A stretch of DNA of 64,000 nucleotides from assembly GCF_015477765.1 (NCBI RefSeq), contig NZ_JADLQQ010000007.1, positions 62,001-126,000 on the forward strand, written 5' to 3'. Below, in pieces: positions 33,046 through 42,400 of the stretch; the first letter of the stretch is position 1, and each line of letters starts with the position of its first letter. Under the pieces are notes generated by a model. That model was given only the letters and a program-made list of their open reading frames with translations, was not told the DNA's origin and ran no database searches. A program made the position numbers and the translations under genes. The DNA comes from Nocardia transvalensis. Lineage in GTDB: Bacteria > Actinomycetota > Actinomycetes > Mycobacteriales > Mycobacteriaceae.

Positions 33046-33645
33046 CTAGCCCGTCTTCAGCTGACCGGAGTACGCGTCCACCTGCACCTCGTAGTCTTCG
33101 TCTGTGTCGCCCGGGGTGCGGATATCGAACTCGTATTGCGCCGAGCCGTTCTTGCCCTCGATCTTCCATTTCTCGACGGTGCCGGGACGGGCCTTCGTGG
33201 CAGTGTCCATCGCCGCGGTCAGGGGCACCGCGGTGTCCAGGTCGACTGCTTCCTCGGTCCGTGCGCGACCGACCTTGTCGGGCTCCAGATCGTCGGTCTT
33301 TTCCGTGACGATCGCGCCGTCGTCGGCCGATAACTGTGCGGCATACTTCTGCGTATCCGACATCAGTTCGACCTTGTACACGTACACATTCCGGCCATTC
33401 ACGCCCTCTTGCTCGAGCTCGATCTTCGTCACTGTGCCATCGAATTTCTGCCGCGCGGTACCCAGTGCGTCGGCGGAACTCACCGGGAAGGTGTTGTGCG
33501 CCAGATCGATCGGCGCGGCGGTGCCCGGGGTCGTGGGACCGGGCGCGCTCATGCTTGTCGTGTGGCCGGATTCCTGCTCCGAATCGCTTCCGCACGCGGT
33601 AACCGCGGCCACGATCACACAGGACGCCAGCAGTCCTATTCTCAT
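33046..33645 (-). CDS. Secreted lipoprotein with PepSY-like domains
   Basis: A 199-residue protein with a lipoprotein signal 'MRIGLLASCVIVAAVTACGS' (lipobox V-T-A-C) and a Ser/Thr/Pro linker. Two repeats of the PepSY pattern follow: 'ADALGTARQKFDGTVTKIEL' with 'YVYKVELMSD', and 'LTAAMDTATKARPGTVEKWK' with 'AQYEFDIRTPGDTDEDYEVQ' and 'VDAYSGQL'. PepSY proteins may inhibit secreted proteases or sense ligands outside the membrane. AAAGGAAG precedes the ATG. It stands alone between decayed sequences. Confidence 0.78.
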   Translation of the reverse strand: MRIGLLASCVIVAAVTACGSDSEQESGHTTSMSAPGPTTPGTAAPIDLAHNTFPVSSADALGTARQKFDGTVTKIELEQEGVNGRNVYVYKVELMSDTQKYAAQLSADDGAIVTEKTDDLEPDKVGRARTEEAVDLDTAVPLTAAMDTATKARPGTVEKWKIEGKNGSAQYEFDIRTPGDTDEDYEVQVDAYSGQLKTG

Positions 33646-34843
33646 CGCTTCTTCCTTTCAGTCGAAACAAAGCAGCGCCGAATCAGCCAGCAGCATACCG
33701 GCGGGTAGCCCGCCGGAATGGGACGTGACGGTGCGCGTGCGTCGGCCCGGCCACAGCGGGGCAAGCCGTGTTGCCGCCTATGACAGGTCAGGGTTGTACG
33801 TGGCGAGCAGCAGACGCTCGAGGGGGAGCGGCGATGAGAGTTCAGTGGTGTTGGCCCTTAAAGTGTCTGGGATTGCCTGGAGTGTTCGGCGGTACGCCTC
33901 GAGCCTCAGCGCGTCTCGCCGGGTCGCCGCCCGGTAGGCGGCTACACGAGCGGTGGGACAGGCCGTAGTTCGGCCTGAGTCTGGCACCGATAACCACTCG
34001 AGGCGGTGGATCCTGCACGCACGGGATTCGGCTACTTGGATTGTCCACCAACCAGCCGCGCATCTCCTCGATCGTCGGGCGCCGGTCGCGTCGATCCGGC
34101 GGACGGCGCGCGCATCTCGCTCAGCCCACAGCGCGCGATGGCCCTCCGCCTCCGATGGAAGCCAGCGCCGCAGCCGGAGTCACTCGGTGGAAAGACTCGC
34201 TGGGAACTCCGGGTAAGTCGCCACGATCCCAATCTACGTATCAATTGTGTGCGGACATGCCGTCACAGACAGCGGACGAAACCACCGGGCGAACGTCTGC
34301 GTGTGTGTCGCCCTGACGTCTCGTGTACGCCTGTCATCCAATGGGGTTCGTGGAGGAGGGCTGGTTCGACCCTGCCCCACGCTTGTCTTGTGAGACATGG
34401 GGATTCTGGAGAACAACTACAACCTGTCGTTGCAATTGTGACGAAGCATCACGCCTGTCGTCGGCTGCGCATCTGGGCTGATGTTTTTGTCGAACGAAGC
34501 AGGCCATCTGTCACTGGGTTTGCAGGCTCCTTGTCACCATCGCTGTCCCGCCGGAGGCGGCATACCGGACCGTCCCATACGCGCGTGAAAGCCACCACGA
34601 TGACCGGGCAGCAGGCCGATCCGGCTGCGTTCGTCTACGGCCCGCGCGGATGTGTCGCACCTTCCAGACCATCACCGACACCGCCGAAGTGCTGGTAGGT
34701 AACACTCCCCTGGCGCGATCGAGGGCTACTGCACCGGTGTCGGTCCGGCGGCTGCGAGCCAGGCTTCGACGGGACGGTAAACCGTGCCCTAGCCCCGGCG
34801 GCCCGGACTCCCGGCTCCGGCCATCTATTTAGTGGAAGCCGCG
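33646..34843. other. 1.2-kb stretch without a convincing gene
   Basis: Frames here translate to compositionally odd sequences with no family signature. A minus-strand reading at 33778-33930 ('AYRAATRRDALRLEAYRRTL' ending in 'LPLERLLLATYNPDLS') has protein-like composition and could be the end of a lost gene. No transposon ends or RNA gene are recognised. Confidence 0.45.
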
Positions 34844-35233
34844 CTAGGAGTTCGAATCCGCAGGCTTGACGGCGGCGTCGCACACCCGAGTTGCATAGTC
34901 GCTGGGGAACTTCTCGTGGAAGTACTCGTTGAATGCCTTCCTCAGCCTGTTCCTGCGGTCGTCGTCACTGATCTTCTTCTGGTATACGTCGGCGCAGTTG
35001 TCTTCGAAATCTTTGATCATGTTCTTGGCGCGCTGATTCAGCTTGCCGTCCTTGTTCTTCTTGCCCTTGTGCAGGAACAGCTCTTTCTCCTTGGCAGTCA
35101 CCGGAGTACGCTGGGCTGCCTTGCAATCGGCGGCTGTCGCGGCGGCTGGGGCGGCCGTAAGCACTGACGCAGCGACAGCGCCCGCCGATACCAGCAGGGC
35201 AGCCACTGGCACAGCACAGATCGTACGGAACAT
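34844..35233 (-). CDS. Small secreted charged helical protein
   Basis: A 129-residue protein. Signal peptide 'MFRTICAVPVAALLVSAGAV' with cleavage likely near 'APAAATA' at residue 33. The mature part of about 95 residues is Lys/Asp-rich and helical ('KDGKLNQRAKNMIKDFEDNC', 'ISDDDRRNRLRKAFNEYFHE') with three cysteines ('DCKAAQ', 'DNCADV', 'RVCDAA'). GGGAGGA precedes ATG 35233, which decides this start over ATG 35248. No known family; perhaps related in style to the secreted protein at 36346. Confidence 0.6.
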   Translation of the reverse strand: MFRTICAVPVAALLVSAGAVAASVLTAAPAAATAADCKAAQRTPVTAKEKELFLHKGKKNKDGKLNQRAKNMIKDFEDNCADVYQKKISDDDRRNRLRKAFNEYFHEKFPSDYATRVCDAAVKPADSNS

Positions 35234-36345
35234 CGACAATCCTCCCATTCGGTCCACAGCGGTACGGCTCGACGATAAGTTGATCGAGATCGGAGTCGTA
35301 ACCGACACTCCGCCGAGGTCGCACCACGCCTTGCACGTCGATCAGACATTCGGCGCCACATCCGGATCGTATGGGTGAGGTAATACTTCACCCATCCGAT
35401 CAAGTCCCACAATCCGGCTCTACCATTGCGATGAAGCCGGTTGCACCCTTCTGGAGTGACGAGCAGCCTGCCGTCGTTGATGCGTAGTATGCTCTAGACC
35501 CAGGAATCGACCGGGTCAAACATCGCAGTGCGGCATTAATCGCGGCTTCGCCGACTTCGTTGACGGTTTCGGAAACTGGGCACGCTGGCCTTTCTGGCCG
35601 GGTAGGTCCGACGACTGTAACGATCGCCGAGTGCTCTACATCCCTACCGACGCGCCCTGATCCGCTGGTGAGGTTGTAGATGGTCCGCGCGCCCCGCAGC
35701 GCGCACTCTTTAGTAGCAAGGGGATACTTCATGAACCCCTCGGTGGGGGCCCCGCACAAGAGGCGGGCCCGCCGAATGTGGTTGTCGCTGTTCGACTAGG
35801 TCGGTGATCGCTACTGGCGGCGGTTGGGATGGGTTGGTCGAATCACGGTGGAGAGGCGTGGAAGCTTCCAACTCCTCCATTCGAATCCAGCACGGTGATA
35901 GCTCATGCCATCCCCACCTTGCTTGCAGGACGGACCCAGCAGGAAGCGGTTTCTGCGCAAAGCCACCCCCCAAACCCGTTCACCGAACTCCTCGGCCCCC
36001 TGCCTCGTGTCTCGTGAAGAATCAGCCCGTATGCCTATGGATGGGCCGCACAGGAGCGGTGAGGGGTAACGGGCCCACCCGCGGCACCGGTCCTGGTATC
36101 ACACTTCCCCTACTGAACAACGAATCGGTGAAGTCGCGGCGCAGTTCGTGAACTGACCGGAGTGTTATCGATGTAATCGAACTCGCGTTCAATACGCTGG
36201 ATGTCAGACGGTCCCGCCGGATGTAAGTGGCATCCTGCGTCGACTGGCGGGTCGGCATGACTGTCTCACCGCAGGCACGCCCATCCGCAGCGCTGGTGGC
36301 AACGAACATTTTTCAGCTGGTTGTCATCGTCCAGGGAGGCAAGGA
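35234..36345. other. 1.1-kb stretch without a convincing gene
   Basis: The longest minus frame (35400-35759, from 'MKYPLATKECALRGARTIYN') has mixed composition, no ribosome-binding site and no known domain; I do not call it. The final 50 bases carry the ribosome-binding site of the next gene. Confidence 0.4.
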
Positions 36346-36846
36346 GTGGCATTGAACTCGAGGTACTCGACTGCAACAGCAGCGGCCGTGCTGATCTTGT
36401 CGGGCACCGTTGTCGCTGGAGGATCGGCACACGCTGTGCAGCCCTCGTCTATCAATCTGGGCATCGAGTATCTGGCGGCGACCGCTGAAACGAAGCGGAA
36501 AACTCAAGCTCTCGGCATCTATTTGGCCGAGTTCTGCACAATGCATGAGCTCGACAAGGGATTGGTCAAGGAAATAATAGATGAGGCCATTCGCCCAGCG
36601 TCCGAGAAATTGCCAACCGACAGGATGCCGACATTTCTGAGCGCTCTTGCCAAGCTCGAACCCGAGATGCTGAAGCATGACAATTTGTGTACCGATGAGG
36701 CTCAGGTCAACCTGAAGAGGTTTGCGTTAAAGAACATAGTCAATCGCATCGGTAAACTGAAGAAGGAACAATCAGCCAATCGAGAGGCGGTTAGTCGCTT
36801 CTTCAGCGAGGTCGATACTGAGACTCGGAAGATTACCGAGAAATGA
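36346..36846 (+). CDS. Secreted helical protein of unknown family, atypically AT-rich
   Basis: A 166-residue protein. Signal peptide 'MALNSRYSTATAAAVLILSG' with cleavage likely at 'GGSAHA' (about residue 30). The mature part is helical and charged: 'LAATAETKRKTQALGIYLAE', 'LVKEIIDEAIRPASEKL', and a Lys-rich coiled end 'FALKNIVNRIGKLKKEQSAN'. Two cysteines ('EFCTMH', 'NLCTDE') may form one disulfide. GTG 36346 follows GGGAGG at 36334-36339. The coding sequence is clearly richer in A/T than its surroundings, suggesting transfer or relaxed codon use. Confidence 0.65.
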   Translation: MALNSRYSTATAAAVLILSGTVVAGGSAHAVQPSSINLGIEYLAATAETKRKTQALGIYLAEFCTMHELDKGLVKEIIDEAIRPASEKLPTDRMPTFLSALAKLEPEMLKHDNLCTDEAQVNLKRFALKNIVNRIGKLKKEQSANREAVSRFFSEVDTETRKITEK

Positions 36847-37990
36847 ATGACCGGTGTTTAGCTGTTCTTGCTCGTGGGACTCCTGCTGATCTCAGCGCTC
36901 GAGACCCGGCGACATCGAACCTGACAATCAGATTAGGAAGGTCCTATACGGACTTACAGCGATGCACACAACCAGGCCAGCGGCGGATAGCCTCAAACCC
37001 TCCAGCCTGACCATCCCGATCCCACTGCGACCGTTGACGGATACCCAGCCAGCTCGACGACCGCTCCGAATACCAGACGGTGCACGGTCGCCGAATGGCT
37101 CGCCGGGCACACTGTCTCGGGTACGACCGGCACCGGCAGGCGGATGCAACGAGCCGCACCTGCCCATCGGTGCCGGGGACCCAAGTCATGGACCGGTCAC
37201 CCTCATTCCTATGTCATCTTGGGCCCAGGCCCCAGGAGGGAAACCTCCGGGCCTGGCCGTCGCCCGAGAACGGAAAGCGGTGGGGTGGAGTGCCGAGCGA
37301 GCATGCGCCGCTGCGCACTATCCGGCCGACGCACCGAGTCACGCGGCGTTGCTGAGACATCGCAGTGGCACAACGTCGGGGAGGATGCGGTGGCGAGGGA
37401 TGCCCTTCCGGGCCGGGCAAGCTGTGGTACGACCTGGTCCAGCACGTGGACGACTGGCCGCACGAGGGCCAGCGCTGGCCCAGTATCGCCGCTGTGGCGG
37501 CACCGACCCGTTATCTGGAGACGAGCTTGGGTGTGCTCGAACGACATCGGCGACGATCCTGGGCCCGCTTGCTGGGGAGTCCCGCATCCCGGTCGAGGTA
37601 GCCGAACTTCGAGGAAATTGGCCCAAATCGGCTCCATCTGGGCGCATTTGGACTACGAATCTCTAATTGCCGGTGTGTCGAGGCGTGTCGATACACCGAG
37701 CGCGGACCCGCGCAGTCCGCTAACACGACTCCTCCATCCGACGGGAGGAGTACTCGAAGATCCGGTACTGCGAGGTTTTCCTGCTCTCTCGCGGTACCGG
37801 ATCCCGCACTCTTGCCCTGCTCGAACTCGGCAACCGCAGGCCCTTAGCCGAGTACGAGATCATTGGCTGACACGGCTTCCAACGTACGCTCATGCGATCA
37901 GCGCAAATGCCGCTGGCCGCGCGTTGGTTAGTCGTCCAGATTGGTTGGTTGGCAAGGCGTCCAACGCACTGAAATGACTCCCCCTCTATG
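36847..37990. other. 1.1-kb stretch without a convincing gene
   Basis: Several overlapping readings exist on both strands but all are low-complexity or shadow-like. 'GKLWYDLVQHVDDWPHEGQR' in a forward frame near 37420 is the most protein-like piece and may be a relic. No RNA gene or repeat is recognised. Confidence 0.45.
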
Positions 37991-38610
37991 TCAAGAGAGC
38001 GGCGGTGGGCGGCGTATTGTCGCTGGTGGGGGGCCGGGAAGTGGCTTGTCCGAAGTGTCGACCATCGGGGTTGGGTCGGCCGCGCTGAATGTCGGAGTCG
38101 CCCCCGAGTGCCCTTTCGGGCTCGCCTCCGAATCTCGTTGGGTATCACGGATCAGGTGTTTGTAGACCACGCCGGACAGGCGTCGTTTCTGCCTGCGCAG
38201 CGCTTCCATCGGGGTTTTTCCCTCGGCGAGTTTGCGTCGGTAGTAGGCGTGGCCGGCGGTGTCATGGCGCAACTGTACGATGGCCATGAAGTGCAGTGCC
38301 CGGTTGATGCGCCGATTTCCTTGCGGGACAGGCGATGTCGCTGGTAGTCGCCGCTGGAGGCGCCGATGGGTGCGGTGCCGTTGCAGGAGGCGAATCGAGC
38401 GGCGCTGGGAAATCGGAGGATATCTCCGATATCGCCGAGCAGCCGCGCCGTACCGGACGGGCCGATGCCGTGCAGGCTGGTCAGAGTTGTGTCGGTCGCG
38501 GCGAGCAACGCGGTCAGTTCCCAATCGGCAGCTTTGATCTTCTTGTCCAGCGCAGCGAGTTCGCCGCCCTGGGCACCTACGGGTATTTGGCAGAGTCGCG
38601 AGCACAGCGG
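37991..38610 (-). pseudogene. IS110-family transposase, C-terminal part with frameshift
   Basis: The reverse strand encodes the transposase_20 part of an IS110-family enzyme: 'ELAALDKKIKAADWELTALL', 'TSLHGIGPSGTARLLGDIGD', 'FASCNGTAPIGASSGDYQRH', then after a frame change 'NRRINRALHFMAIVQLRHDT' and 'KTPMEALRRQKRRLSGVVYK'. The break is at about 38317-38322, where AAGGAAATCGG would read correctly with one added base (K-G-N-R-R-I-N). The N-terminal DEDD domain is absent. It sits between the NRPS cluster and the sparse region. Confidence 0.75.
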
Positions 38611-38782
38611 TGTGGCGATGAATGCGACAAAGTGGTACAAGGCTGGGTGTCGCTGGTGGAATCCTACGCGAAGAATCCGCCGACGGTGACGACCACGGCT
38701 TGGACGACCCGTTGATGCATCCGGTGCCGATGTCCCATCCGGTCGATTCTTCGCTGGCGCAGGCTGTTTCGGGACGGACGCG

Positions 38783-39016
38783 TCAGCGTGCGGCCGCGTC
38801 GGCCGCCATCGCCTCGCGCAGGCTTTTCGGCCGCATATCGGTCCAGTTCTGTTCGATGTACTCGAGGCAGGTGGACCGGGTATCCGGGCCCAGGACAGCG
38901 CGCCAGCCGCTGGGTATCTCGGCGAAGGCGGGCCAGAGCGAAAACTGCTCTTCGTCATTGATCAGAACGAAGAAAGTGCCGTCTTCGTCGTCGAACGGAT
39001 TGGTACTCGTTGTCAT
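38783..39016 (-). CDS. MbtH-like protein
   Basis: A 77-residue MbtH-family protein: 'MTTSTNPFDDEDGTFFVLIN' then 'DEEQFSLWPAFAEIPSGWRA' and 'YIEQNWTDMRPKSLREAM'. The three invariant Trp positions and the NPFDDEDG opening are present. MbtH proteins bind adenylation domains of NRPSs and are needed for their solubility or activity. It is divergent from the NRPS gene at 39453, so it almost certainly serves that assembly line. ATG 39016 is chosen because the family begins there; the upstream extension is not family-like. Confidence 0.93.
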   Translation of the reverse strand: MTTSTNPFDDEDGTFFVLINDEEQFSLWPAFAEIPSGWRAVLGPDTRSTCLEYIEQNWTDMRPKSLREAMAADAAAR

Positions 39017-39069
39017 GTCGTCTCCAGAACTAATGCGTGCCTTCAAATAGTTGGTTGATTCAAGTTTAG

Positions 39070-39086
39070 TGATACGCGGTGTATCA
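39070..39086. promoter_or_regulatory. Palindrome TGATAC-N5-GTATCA between mbtH and NRPS
   Basis: A perfect 6+6 bp inverted repeat in the 436-base divergent gap, 54 bases upstream of the mbtH start. Its position suits a regulator of the biosynthetic cluster. No regulator gene is adjacent within the window. Confidence 0.45.
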
Positions 39087-39215
39087 GGTTGCTCTCCGGA
39101 TGCTGAGGCTAACACGAGGACCTGGCTCTGGCTAGGCCCCGGGAGCCGGATGCTGACGAACAGTCCGCTACCAGTGCGTCTTTACGGTTCCGTGACAAGC
39201 TGTTCACCGAAGTAG

Positions 39216-39244
39216 TTGCTGACAGATAGCTCTAATGCTATTAC
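39216..39244 (+). promoter_or_regulatory. Candidate promoter of the NRPS operon
   Basis: TTGCTG (39216-39221) and TATTAC (39239-39244) are separated by 17 bases, about 210 bases before the NRPS start, in an AT-richer patch. The long leader holds no recognisable element. Weak evidence. Confidence 0.3.
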
Positions 39245-39452
39245 TTTCGTTTGAAACCAGCGGGTCGCTCTCCCAGGTTCCGTCCGACGGGGGTCCGGAA
39301 CGGAGACCCGAAGCCCGTGGCCGGGGGCATCGACAGTGACGCTCTCGGGTTCGTCCGGCGAAAGAACGTACGGCACAAGGCCGTCTGTCGTTTCGCGCGG
39401 GATCCAGCAATGCATGCGCCGTGGCAATGCGGTGTGCAGGTAAGGAGTTACC

Positions 39453-42400
39453 GTGGTGGGATCGACGAAATCGTCCAGTCTGCTGCCGTTGTCGCGTGCG
39501 CAGCTGGGTGTGGTGATGGGGCAGGCGCTCGACCCGTCGAGCTCGGCGTTCTGGATCGCGGAGTACGTGGAGATCCACGGTGACGTCGACCTGGCCGCGA
39601 TTGGCGAGGCGGTGCGCGCGACCACCCGGGAGGTCGATCCCTGCCGGATCCGCTTCGTGGAGATGGACGGCGAGATCTTTCAGGAACACCGCGACGAATG
39701 CCGATGCGTCGTCGAGACTTTCGATCTGACCGGTGACCCCGAGGGCAGGCAGTTCGCGATGGCGTGGATGCAGTCGCACCTGTCGAGCGCACCCGACCTG
39801 GAACGCGGCGGCTTATTCACCGCCGCCGCGTTCAAACTGTCACCCGAGCTGTGCCTGTTCTTCGAGAGTGCGCACCACGCGATCCTGGACGCGTACTCGG
39901 GTTCGCTGTTCATCCAGCGGATCACCCAGCACTATGCGGCGCTGGTACGCGGGCACGACCCCGGCCCGAATCCCTTCGGCCACAGCAGCCTGTTCATCGA
40001 CGACGAGCAGCGGTACCGAGATTCGGACCAGTTCGCCGTGGACCGCCGGTACTGGCTGGAGAAGTTCGCCGACGAGGTCGAACTGGTGGGGATGGGTCGC
40101 AAGGCGACCGGCGTCTCACCCACGTTCTATCGAGAGACCGCCTATCTGCCTCAGGAGTTCGCCGATCGGCTGGCGGCGCTGGGGGAGCGGCTGGGGGCGA
40201 AGTGGACTCGCGTGATCCTGGCGGCAGTGGCCTGCTACGTCCATAGGATCACCGACCGGGAGGACGTCGTCCTGGTGATGCCGGTGACCGGTCGGTCCAC
40301 GCCGGAGGCCAATATGACCCCCGGCATGGCGGCGAACATGGTCCTCGTCCGGTTCCGGATTCGCCCGGAGACCGAATTCGCCGAGGTGGTGACGCAGGCC
40401 AGCGCGGAGCTGAAAGCGGCGCTGTCGCACCGGAAGTACCGCCTCGAGGACCTGCGCCACGAACTCGAATCGCTGCGCGGCCACGCGGTCCTGCCGGTCG
40501 CGTTCGTGAACATCCTGTCGTTCTATCTGCCGGTCGACTTCGCGGGCATCCCTACGACGGTGCACAACCTGAGCAACGGCCCGGTCGACGATCTCGCCTT
40601 CACCATCTACGACCGGTCCGACGGCGCCGGACTGCAGGTCGATGTCGACGGCAATCCGCAGGCATACGACGCGGACGCGGTGGCCGCGCATCGCGATCGC
40701 TTCACGGCGTACTGCCGCGCGATCACCCGTGATCCGCTGGCGCCGATCGGATCGATTGAGGTGCTGACCGAGGGCGAGCGCGACAATGTCGTGCGGCGGT
40801 GGAATCCGTCGCAGTCCGCGCGGCCGGGCGACCACATCTGCCGCCGGTTCGACCGGCATGTGCGGCGCAGCCCCGACGCCGAGGCCGTTCGATTCGCCGA
40901 TCACGCCCTGACGTATCGCGAACTCGACGAACGAGCCAACAGGCTGGCCCGCGCACTGCTGGAACGTGGTGTGCGCGTGGACGATCGGGTCGGCCTGCTG
41001 CTGCCGCGCTCGCTGGAGCTGGTGGTGACGGTCCTGGCGGTGCTGAAGGCGGGTGCGGCCTACGTCCCGGTCGATCCCGCCGCGCCGCCGCAGCGGACGA
41101 GCTACATCCTCGCCGACTCCGCGCCTGCGGTGGTGGTGACCACCGCCGAGTTCGCCGCCGCAGTCCCGGACGGAGCGACCACCGTGTTCTTGGACGATCC
41201 GGAGGTCGTCGCGAGCATCGCGCACCACCCGGCCCACCCGATCGAGGACGGCGAGCGCAGCGCGGTGCTGCGTCCGGCGAACGCGGCCTACGTGATCTAC
41301 ACCTCCGGATCCACCGGTCGGCCGAAAGGTGTTGTGATTGCCCATCACAACGTGATCCGCATGCTCGATCGGACCGCCGCGTGGTTCGATTTCGGCGACC
41401 GCGACGTGTGGCCGCTGTTCCACTCCTACGCCTTCGACATGTCGGTGTGGGAGATGTGGAATGCGTTGCTCAACGGCGGGCGGTTGATCGTGGTGAGCTA
41501 CGAACTGTCGCGGTCGCCGCACGAATTCCTGGAACTGCTTGTCGCGCAGCAGGTCACCGCGCTCAACCAGACGCCCTCGGCATTCCTGCCGCTCGCCGAC
41601 GCCGCCCGCAGCGCACCCGAGCTGGCCGACCGGCTGGCCCTGCGGGTGGTGACCTTCGGTGGTGAGGCGCTGAATCCCGCACAGCTGCGGGGCTGGTTCG
41701 AACAGCGCGGCGAGTGGCCTCGGATGATCAATATGTACGGCACCACCGAGACCACGGTGCACGCCACCTATCGCCCGCTGGGTCCGAACGAACGCGACGT
41801 CACCGCCAACCTCGTCGGGCGGGCGATTCCGGACCAGCGCACCTACGTGCTCGACTCCCGATTACGCCCGGTGCCACCGGGAGTCGCGGGTGATCTGTAT
41901 CTGGGGGGTAGCGGCCAGGCCCGCGGCTATCACCGGCGGGCCGCGCTGACCGCGTCGAAGTTCGTCGCCAACCCGTTCGCCGGGGCGGGCGAAATCATGT
42001 ACCGCACCGGTGATATCGCGCGTTGGACCTTCGACGGTGAGCTCGAGTACCTGGGCCGCGGCGACGACCAGGTGCAGATCCGCGGGTTCCGCGTGGAGCT
42101 CGGCGAGATCGCCGCCGGGCTGCTGCGGCATTCACAGGTGCGCGATGCGGCCGCGGTGGTCCGCGGCGCACAGGGGGAGGATCAGCGGTTGATCGCCTAT
42201 GTCGTGCCCGCGCATGCCGACGCGCCGCCGACGCCCACCGAACTGCGGGAGTTCCTGCGAGAACTGTTGCCGGACTATATGGTTCCCTCGGCCTTCGGTT
42301 TCCTGCCCGCACTGCCGTTGACCAACAACGGGAAGCTGGACCGCCGAGCGCTGCCCGAACCGGAGGTTTCGGCGCCCCGCCAAGGCCGGGCGCCGCATAC

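Noticed and set aside
34355..34385. A tRNA T-arm-like GGTTCGACC
   Set aside because: The flanking bases do not form a T stem and no other tRNA part is present.
34006..34698. A 230-codon plus-strand frame
   Set aside because: Composition unlike protein, no start signal, no family resemblance.
36962..37977. Overlapping plus-strand frames of 234 and 277 codons
   Set aside because: Mutually exclusive readings with Arg/Pro/Ser-rich composition; neither shows a domain.
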